DNA of 64,000 nucleotides from contig OU452238.1 of the NCBI GenBank assembly GCA_911728455.2, positions 13,362,049 through 13,426,048 on the forward strand, written 5' to 3'. Positions 1-7,656 of this stretch are shown here, piece after piece. The notes beneath the pieces are model-generated. The model had not been told where the DNA came from and made no database searches. It saw only the letters and a list, made by a program, of their open reading frames with translations. Source of the stretch: Marthasterias glacialis (lineage: Eukaryota > Echinodermata > Asteroidea > Forcipulatida > Asteriidae). Position 1 is the first letter of the stretch. Every line of letters starts with the position of its first letter. A program made the position numbers and the translations under genes.

Positions 1-145
1 ACGGCAAAACTGGATTTTCGGATGCAGGACTATGGCAGCTACCTGCAGGTACAAGAAATTTCTCTCTAGCCCCATTATTTGTGGAGTTATTGGCCGTGGC
101 GCTGCCGACTTCTTTTTTCGGCGTTTTTTTTTTTTTTTTTTTTTT
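1..145 (+). repeat. Partial monomer M0, tail of an upstream HOR copy
   Basis: The window opens inside a monomer, in the last part of the exon-like block. Its first bases, acggcaaaactgg, carry an A that I find otherwise only in M15 (7511-7524 region; other monomers have gccggc or gccggg). Position 1 therefore matches position 7512, and M1 follows M0 exactly as M16 follows M15. This places M0 as the last monomer of a third HOR copy that extends off the left edge. Confidence 0.9.
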
Positions 146-297
146 GCTGGCTTCAGTCCAGCACACACGTAGCGGCCTTGGCTATTGTTGACGTACACAG
201 AGCATGGCCATTTGCTCTTGACATCTTCGGGGTGTCCTCACTCCGCGGTCCCTGGCATCCTCCCTGTTTATCCCACAAACCCAAGACCGACATTTTC

Positions 298-322
298 GGA
301 AAGCCAATGAGCATGGCTTTTC
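298..322 (+). other. Stem variant with paired change (M1)
   Basis: In M1 the stem base pair next to the loop is A306 with T314 in place of the usual C with G, so both partners changed and pairing is kept. The related units M3, M5, M9, M18, M20 and M25 have only the second change (gcccatgagcatggc) and show a C/T mismatch. M16 repeats the M1 state because it is the HOR partner of M1. Position 321 is a T opposite G299, a wobble pair in RNA. Confidence 0.75.
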
Positions 323-798
323 AACAGTGTCAGACTTGTCAGTTTTCCGCCAATACTTTGGGAGATAGAGCCGTTGCTAAGTCTTGTTTTCACTCTGTTA
401 CAGCTTCGTGTACAAAAGTGCCATTAGACAGGTGTTTGAAGCGCATTCGGAGCAGCCCCGCTCTCTGGTGGTTTCAACGCGGAAGATGGCCCTGGCTGGC
501 CGGGAAAACTAGATTTTCGGATGCAGGACTATGGCAGCTACCTGCAGGTACAAGAAATTTCTCTCTAGCCCCATTATTTGTGGAGTAATTGGCCGTGGCG
601 CTTCCGACTTCTTTTTTCGGCGTGTTTTTTTTTTTTTTTTTTTTTTGCTGGCTTCAGTCCAGCACACACGTAGCGGCCTTGGCTATTGTTGACGTACACA
701 GAGCATGGCCATTTGCTCTTGACATCTTCGGGGTGTCCTCACTCCGCGGTCCCTGGCATCCTCCCTGTTTATCCCACAACCCCAAGACCGGCATTTTC

Positions 799-823
799 GG
801 AAAGCCCATGAGCAGGGCTTTCC
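799..823 (+). other. Perfect 9-bp inverted repeat (reference copy, M2)
   Basis: GGAAAGCCC and GGGCTTTCC are exact reverse complements separated by the 7-base loop atgagca. The element is present at the same place in every complete monomer, perfect in most. It could extrude as a cruciform or fold as a hairpin in RNA from either strand. Observed changes include loop variants (gagaa, gagcc, gagct, attagc), wobble-compatible stem changes (ggcttttc, gggttttcc) and real mismatches (cgaaaagcc, gaccatg). No protein is known to me that binds it. Confidence 0.85.
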
Positions 824-875
824 AACAGTGTCAGACTTGTCAGTTTTCTGCCAATACTTTGGGATATAGAGCCGT

Positions 876-1048
876 TGCTAAGTCTTGTTTTCACTCTGTT
901 ACAGCTTCGTGTACAAAAGTGCCATTAGACAGGTGTTTGGAGCGCATTCGGAGCAGCCCCGCTCTCTGGTGGTTTCAAGGCAGAAGATGGTCCTGGCTGG
1001 CCGGCAAAACTGGATTTTCGGATGCAGGACTATGGCAGCTACCTGCAG
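876..1048 (+). other. Exon-like cassette with splice-site-like borders (M2)
   Basis: TGCTAAG at 876-882 resembles a branch point; its second A is 23 nt from the CAG that ends at 904. The stretch between is rich in pyrimidines. The following block, 905-1048, is 144 nt, exactly 48 codons. It ends CTGCAG and is followed by GTACAAG, a plausible donor. The same spacing holds in the copies I measured (404-547, 905-1048, 38989-39132). Two forward frames of the block are widely open. Joining cassettes would keep any frame and skip the T-run. I see no evidence that this is transcribed; chance resemblance of repeat DNA to splice sites is common. Confidence 0.35.
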
Positions 1049-1051
1049 GTA
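1040..1051. other. 12-bp palindrome TACCTGCAGGTA
   Basis: This perfect palindrome contains CCTGCAGG, the site of SbfI, and CTGCAG, the site of PstI. It is kept in nearly all units; exceptions include M35 and M40 (gctaactgcagg), M77 (acctggagg) and M111, M112 and M115 (aacagcagg or aatagcagg). PstI digestion would give a 0.5-kb ladder. Each half is also the CAGGTA form of an E-box, the type bound by ZEB and Snail proteins, arranged as an inverted pair; whether anything binds here is unknown. Confidence 0.8.
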
Positions 1052-1103
1052 CAAGAAATTTCTCTCTAGCCCCATTATTTGTGGAGTTATTGGCCGTGGC
1101 GCT

Positions 1104-1162
1104 GCCGACTTCTTTTTTCGGCGTTTTTTTTTTTTTTTTTTTTTTGCTGGCTTCAGTCCAGC
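1104..1162. other. Hairpin, T-run, hairpin module at the monomer junction
   Basis: GCCGA (1104-1108) pairs with TCGGC (1118-1122) across a 9-base pyrimidine loop. One G follows, then 22 T (1124-1145), then GCTGG (1146-1150) pairing with CCAGC (1158-1162) across 7 bases. A hairpin followed by T looks like a bacterial terminator, but the setting is eukaryotic; long T-runs do stop RNA polymerase III. On the other strand the run is an A-tract without an AATAAA signal before it. The run varies in length and in C or G interruptions, and these variants are inherited with the monomer subtype. Confidence 0.7.
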
Positions 1163-4100
1163 ACACACGTAGCGGCCTTGGCTATTGTTGACGTACACAG
1201 AGCATGGCCATTTGCTCTTGACATCTTCGGGGTGTCCTCACTCTGCGGTCCCTGGCATCCTCCCTGTTTATCCCACAAACCCAAGACCGACATTTTCGGA
1301 AAGCCCATGAGCATGGCTTTTCAACAGTGTCAGACTTGTCAGTTTTCCGCCAATACTTTGGGAGATAGAGCCGTTGCTAAGTCTTGTTTTCACTCTGTTA
1401 CAGCTTCGTGTACAAAAGTGCCATTAGACAGGTGTTTGAAGCGCATTCGGAGCAGCCCCGCTCTCTGGTGGTTTCAACGCGGAAGATGGCCCTGGCTGGC
1501 CGGGAAAACTAGATTTTCGGATGCAGGACTATGGCAGCTACCTGCAGGTACAAGAAATTTCTCTCTAGCCCCATTATTTGTGGAGTAATTGGCCGTGGCG
1601 CTTCCGACTTCTTTTTTCGGCGTGTTTTTTTTTTTTTTTTTTTTGCTGGCTTCAGTCCAGCACACACGTAGCGGCCTTGGCTATTGTTGACGTACACAGA
1701 GCATGGCCATTTGCTCTTGACATCTTCGGGGTGTCCTCACTCCGCGGTCCCTGGCATCCTCCCTGTTTATCCCACAACCCCAAGACCGGCATTTTCGGAA
1801 AGCCCATGAGCAGGGCTTTCCAACAGTGTCAGACTTGTCAGTTTTCTGCCAATACTTTGGGATATAGAGCCGTTGCTAAGTCTTGTTTTCACTCTGTTAC
1901 AGCTTCGTGTACAAAAGTGCCATTAGACAGGTGTTTGGAGCGCATTCGGAGCAGCCCCGCTCTCTGGTGGTTTCAAGGCAGAAGATGGTCCTGGCTGGCC
2001 GGCAAAACTGGATTTTCGGATGCAGGACTATGGCAGCTACCTGCAGGTACAAGAAATTTCTCTCTAGCCCCATTATTTGTGGAGTTATTGGCCGTGGCGC
2101 TGCCGACTTCTTTTTTCGGCGTTTTTTTTTTTTTTTTTTTTTTGCTGGCTTCAGTCCAGCACACACGTAGCGGCCTTGGCTATTGTTGACGTACACAGAG
2201 CATGGCCATTTGCTCTTGACATCTTCGGGGTGTCCTCACTCTGCGGTCCCTGGCATCCTCCCTGTTTATCCCACAAACCCAAGACCGACATTTTCGGAAA
2301 GCCCATGAGCATGGCTTTCCAACAGTGTCAGACTTGTCAGTTTTCCGCCAATACTTTGGGAGATAGAGCCGTTGCTAAGTCTTGTTTTCACTCTGTTACA
2401 GCTTCGTGTACAAAAGTGCCATTAGACAGGTGTTTGAAGCGCATTCGGAGCAGCCCCGCTCTCTGGTGGTTTCAACGCGGAAGATGGCCCTGGCTGGCCG
2501 GGAAAACTAGATTTTCGGATGCAGGACTATGGCAGCTACCTGCAGGTACAAGAAATTTCTCTCTAGCCCCATTATTTGTGGAGTAATTGGCCGTGGCGCT
2601 TCCGACTTCTTTTTTCGGCGTGTTTTTTTTTTTTTTTTTTTTTGCTGGCTTCAGTCCAGCACACACGTAGCGGCCTTGGCTATTGTTGACGTACACAGAG
2701 CATGGCCATTTGCTCTTGACATCTTCGGGGTGTCCTCACTCCGCGGTCCCTGGCATCCTCCCTGTTTATCCCACAACCCCAAGACCGGCATTTTCGGAAA
2801 GCCCATGAGCAGGGCTTTCCAACAGTGTCAGACTTGTCAGTTTTCTGCCAATACTTTGGGATATAGAGCCGTTGCTAAGTCTTGTTTTCACTCTGTTACA
2901 GCTTCGTGTACAAAAGTGCCATTAGACAGGTGTTTGAAGCGCATTCGGAGCAGCCCCGCTCTCTGGTGGTTGCAAGGCGGAAGATGGTCCTGGCTGGCCG
3001 GAAAAACTGGATTTTCGGATGCAAGACTATGGCAGCTACCTGCAGGTACAAGAAATTTCTCTCTAGCCCCATTATTTGTGGAGTTATTGGCCGTGGCGCT
3101 GCCGACTTCTTTTTTCGGCGTTTTTTTTTTTTTTTTTTTCTTTTTTTGCTGGCTTCAGTCCAGCACACACGTAGCGGCCTTGGCTATTGTTGACGTACAC
3201 AGAGCATGGCCGTTTGCACTGGACTTCTTCGGGGTGTCCTCACTCCGCGGTCCCTGGCATCCTCCCTGTTTATCCCACAACCCCAAGACCGGCATTTTCG
3301 GAAAGCCCATGAGCAGGGCTTTCCAACAGTGTCAGACTTGTCAATTTTCCGCCAATACTTTGGGAGATAGAGCCGTTGCTAAGTCTTGTTTTCACTCTGT
3401 TACAGCTTCGTGTACAAAAGTGCCATTAGACAGGTGTTTGAAGCGCATTCGGAGCAGCCCCGCTCTCTGTTGGTTTCAACGCGGAAGATGGCCCTGGCTG
3501 GCCGGGAAAACTAGATTTTCGGATGCAGGACTATGGCAGCTACCTGCAGGTACAAGAAATTTCTCTCTAGCCCCATTATTTGTGGAGTAATTGGCCGTGG
3601 CGCTGCCGACTTCTTTTTTCGGCGTGTTTTTTTTTTTTTTTTTTTTTGCTGGCTTCAGTCCAGCACACACGTAGCGGCCTTGGCTATTGTTGACGTACAC
3701 AGAGCATGGCCATTTGCTCTTGACATCTTCGGGGTGTCCTCACTCCGCGGTCCCTGGCATCCTCCCTGTTTATCCCACAACCCCAAGACCGGCATTTTCG
3801 GAAAGCCCATGAGCAGGGCTTTCCAACAGTGTGAGACTTGTCAGTTTTCTGCCAATACTTTGGGAGATAGAGCCGTTGCTAAGTCTTGTTTTCACTCTGT
3901 TACAGCTTCGTGTACAAAAGTGCCATTAGACAGGTGTTTGGAGCGCATTCGGAGCAGCCCCGCTCTCTGGTGGTTTCAAGGCAGAAGATGGTCCTGGCTG
4001 GCCGGCAAAACTGGATTTTCGGATGCAGGACTATGGCAGCTACCTGCAGGTACAAGAAATTTCTCTCTAGCCCCATTATTTGTGGAGTTATTGGCCGTGG

Positions 4101-7100
4101 CGCTGCCGACTTCTTTTTTCGGCGTTTTTTTTTTTTTTTTTTTTTGCTGGCTTCGGTCCAGCACACACGTAGCGGCCTTGGCTATTGTTGACGTACACAG
4201 AGCATGGCCATTTGCTCTTGACATCTTCGGGGTGTCCTCACTCTGCGGTCCCTGGCATCCTCCCTGTTTATCCCACAAACCCAAGACCGACATTTTCGGA
4301 AAGCCCATGAGCATGGCTTTTCAACAGTGTCAGACTTGTCAGTTTTCCGCCAATACTTTGGGAGATAGAGCCGTTGCTAAGTCTTGTTTTCACTCTGTTA
4401 CAGCTTCGTGTACAAAAGTGCCATTAGACAGGTGTTTGAAGCGCATTCGGAGCAGCCCCGCTCTCTGGTGGTTTCAACGCGGAAGATGGCCCTGGCTGGC
4501 CGGGAAAACTAGATTTTCGGATGCAGGACTATGGCAGCTACCTGCAGGTACAAGAAATTTCTCTCTAGCCCCATTATTTGTGGAGTAATTGGCCGTGGCG
4601 CTTCCGACTTCTTTTTTCGGCGTGTTTTTTTTTTTTTTTTTTTTGCTGGCTTCAGTCCAGCACACACGTAGCGGCCTTGGCTATTGTTGACGTACACAGA
4701 GCATGGCCATTTGCTCTTGACATCTTCGGGGTGTCCTCACTCCGCGGTCCCTGGCATCCTCCCTGTTTATCCCACAACCCCAAGACCGGCATTTTCGGAA
4801 AGCCCATGAGCAGGGCTTTCCAACAGTGTCAGACTTGTCAGTTTTCTGCCAATACTTTGGGATATAGAGCCGTTGCTAAGTCTTGTTTTCACTCTGTTAC
4901 AGCTTCGTGTACAAAAGTGCCATTAGACAGGTGTTTGAAGCGCATTCGGAGCAGCCCCGCTCTCTGGTGGTTGCAAGGCGGAAGATGGTCCTGGCTGGCC
5001 GGAAAAACTGGATTTTCGGATGCAAGACTATGGCAGCTACCTGCAGGTACAAGAAATTTCTCTCTAGCCCCATTATTTGTGGAGTTATTGGCCGTGGCGC
5101 TGCCGACTTCTTTTTTCGGCGTTTTTTTTTTTTTTTTTTTCTTTTTTTGCTGGCTTCAGTCCAGCACACACGTAGCGGCCTTGGCTATTGTTGGCGTACA
5201 CAGAGCATGGCCGTTTGCACTGGACTTCTTCGGGGTGTCCTCACTCCGCGGTCCCTGGCATCCTCCCTGTTTATCCCACAACCCCAAGACCGGCATTTTC
5301 GGAAAGCCCATGAGCAGGGCTTTCCAACAGTGTCAGACTTGTCAATTTTCCGCCAATACTTTGGGAGATAGAGCCGTTGCTAAGTCTTGTTTTCACTCTG
5401 TTACAGCTTCGTGTACAAAAGTGCCATTAGACAGGTGTTTGAAGCGCATTCGGAGCAGCCCCGCTCTCTGGTGGTTTCAACGCGGAAGATGGCCCTGGCT
5501 GGCCGGGAAAACTAGATTTTCGGATGCAGGACTATGGCAGCTACCTGCAGGTACAAGAAATTTCTCTCTAGCCCCATTATTTGTGGAGTAATTGGCCGTG
5601 GCGCTGCCGACTTCTTTTTTCGGCGTGTTTTTTTTTTTTTTTTTTTTTGCTGGCTTCAGTCCAGCACACACGTAGCGGCCTTGGCTATTGTTGACGTACA
5701 CAGAGCATGGCCATTTGCTCTTGACATCTTCGGGGTGTCCTCACTCCGCGGTCCCTGGCATCCTCCCTGTTTATCCCACAACCCCAAGACCGGCATTTTC
5801 GGAAAGCCCATGAGCAGGGCTTTCCAACAGTGTGAGACTTGTCAGTTTTCTGCCAATACTTTGGGAGATAGAGCCGTTGCTAAGTCTTGTTTTCACTCTG
5901 TTACAGCTTCGTGTACAAAAGTGCCATTAGACAGGTGTTTGAAGCGCATTCGGAGCAGCCCCGCTCTCTGGTGGTTGCAAGGCGGAAGATGGTCCTGGCT
6001 GGCCGGAAAAACTGGATTTTCGGATGCAAGACTATGGCAGCTACCTGCAGGTACAAGAAATTTCTCTCTAGCCCCATTATTTGTGGAGTTATTGGCCGTG
6101 GCGCTGCCGACTTCTTTTTTCGGCGTTTTTTTTTTTTTTTTTTCTTTTTTTGCTGGCTTCAGTCCAGCACACACGTAGCGGCCTTGGCTATTGTTGACGT
6201 ACACAGAGCATGGCCGTTTGCACTGGACTTCTTCGGGGTGTCCTCACTCCGCGGTCCCTGGCATCCTCCCTGTTTATCCCACAACCCCAAGACCGGCATT
6301 TTCGGAAAGCCCATGAGCAGGGCTTTCCAACAGTGTCAGACTTGTCAATTTTCCGCCAATACTTTGGGAGATAGAGCCGTTGCTAAGTCTTGTTTTCACT
6401 CTGTTACAGCTTCGTGTACAAAAGTGCCATTAGACAGGTGTTTGAAGCGCATTCGGAGCAGCCCCGCTCTCTGGTGGTTTCAACGCGGAAGATGGCCCTG
6501 GCTGGCCGGGAAAACTAGATTTTCGGATGCAGGACTATGGCAGCTACCTGCAGGTACAAGAAATTTCTCTCTAGCCCCATTATTTGTGGAGTAATTGGCC
6601 GTGGCGCTGCCGACTTCTTTTTTCGGCGTGTTTTTTTTTTTTTTTTTTTTTTGCTGGCTTCAGTCCAGCACACACGTAGCGGCCTTGGCTATTGTTGACG
6701 TACACAGAGCATGGCCATTTGCTCTTGACATCTTCGGGGTGTCCTCACTCCGCGGTCCCTGGCATCCTCCCTGTTTATCCCACAACCCCAAGACCGGCAT
6801 TTTCGGAAAGCCCATGAGCAGGGCTTTCCAACAGTGTCAGACTTGTCAGTTTTCTGCCAATACTTTGGGAGATAGAGCCGTTGCTAAGTCTTGTTTTCAC
6901 TCTGTTACAGCTTCGTGTACAAAAGTGCCATTAAACAGGTGTTTGGAGCGCATTCGGAGCAGCCCCGCTCTCTGGTGGTTTCAAGGCAGAAGATGGTCCT
7001 GGCTGGCCGGCAAAACTAGATTTTCGGATGCAGGACTATGGCAGCTACCTGCAGGTAAAAGAAATTTCTCTCTAGCCCCATTATTTGTGGAGTTATTGGC

Positions 7101-7131
7101 CGTGGCGCTGCCGACTTCTTTTTTCGGCGTG

Positions 7132-7162
<31 letters not shown>

Positions 7163-7656
7163 GCTTCAGTCCAGCACACATGTAGTGGCTTGGCTATTGT
7201 TGACGTACACAGAGCATGGCCGTTTGCACTGGACTTCTTCGGGGTGTCCTCACTCCGCGGTCCCTGGCATCCTCCCTGTTTATCCCACAACCCCAAGACC
7301 GGCATTTTCGGAAAGCCCATGAGCAGGGCTTTCCAACAGTGTGAGACTTGTCAGTTTTCCGCCAAACCTTGGGGAGATAGAGCCGTTGCTAAGGCTTGTT
7401 TTCACTCTGTTACAGCTTCGTGTACAAAAGTGCCATTAGACAGGTGTTTGAAGCGCATTCGGAGCAGCCCCGCTCTCTGGTGGTTTCAAGGCAGAAGATG
7501 GTCCTGGCTGGACGGCAAAACTGGATTTTCGGATGCAGGACTATGGCAGCTACCTGCAGGTACAAGAAATTTCTCTCTAGCCCCATTATTTGTGGAGTTA
7601 TTGGCCGTGGCGCTGCCGACTTCTTTTTTCGGCGTTTTTTTTTTTTTTTTTTTTTT

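Larger units (their letters stand above)
647..1145 (+). repeat. Reference monomer (M2) with landmark map
   Basis: This 499-bp unit is typical of the left part of the array and serves as a map. A short hairpin, GCTGG/CCAGC, lies at 647-663. The A-type haplotype lies at 709-726. A perfect 9-bp inverted repeat lies at 799-823. A branch-point-like TGCTAAG at 876-882 precedes a pyrimidine-rich stretch and CAG ending at 904. An exon-like block runs 905-1048 and is followed by GTACAAG. The palindrome TACCTGCAGGTA is at 1040-1051. GCCGA/TCGGC arms at 1104-1122 precede a run of 22 T at 1124-1145. I count about 23 CpG dinucleotides in the unit, which is close to the number expected from its base composition and unlike bulk vertebrate DNA. 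Boundaries are a convention; any phase of the repeat would serve. Confidence 0.95.
146..7656 (+). repeat. HOR copy 1: 15 monomers (M1-M15), 7511 bp
   Basis: Monomers start at 146, 647, 1146, 1645, 2144, 2644, 3148, 3648, 4146, 4645, 5149, 5649, 6152, 6653 and 7159. M1, M3 and M5 share cacaaaccc, gaccgac and gcatggct; M2 and M4 share ggatatag, ttggagcgc and caaggcag; these alternate as a 998-bp dimer. M6 and M10 carry gttgcaaggcgg and a T-run interrupted by C; M7, M11 and M13 are type B with gtcaatttt. M12 is a chimera with an M8-like front and an M6-like back. M15 has a distinct acacatgtagtggcttgg and aaaccttgggg. Each of these subtype markers recurs at the matching place in the next copy, which defines the HOR. 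Confidence 0.93.

Noticed and set aside
624..646. Retroposon (SINE or processed pseudogene) with the A-run of the minus strand as its tail
   Set aside because: No AATAAA or ATTAAA lies shortly before the A-run on that strand, no target-site duplication can be seen inside a tandem array, and no tRNA or 7SL-like head was found. A retroposed founder is possible but unsupported.
715..740. UUCG-type hairpin gacatc-ttcgg-ggtgtc
   Set aside because: Six pairs form in type A units, one of them a wobble, but type B has a T/T mismatch in the stem, so it is not kept across the array.
947..963. CENP-B box
   Set aside because: The best partial match, TTCGGAGCAGCCCCG, has TTCG and the central A but CCCC where the core needs CGGG. 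No better match was found on either strand, so centromere identity is not supported.
970..990. RNA polymerase III B box (ggtttcaacgc)
   Set aside because: It shares only GGTT and a few bases with GGTTCGANTCC and has no A box at a suitable distance.
647..1145. 5S rDNA repeat unit
   Set aside because: Unit size, T-run and array form are similar, and gagcaggg recalls part of the 5S A box, but the 120-bp gene, the C box and their spacing are missing.
1104..1145. Bacterial rho-independent terminator
   Set aside because: A hairpin before a T-run is present, but the stem is only 5 bp, there is no gene upstream, and a 500-bp CpG-decaying satellite is not bacterial.
899..1198. Minus-strand open frames with lysine runs
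   Set aside because: The lysine run is the reverse of the T-run, and the frames are shadows of the same repeat. They recur with every monomer and vary with T-run length.
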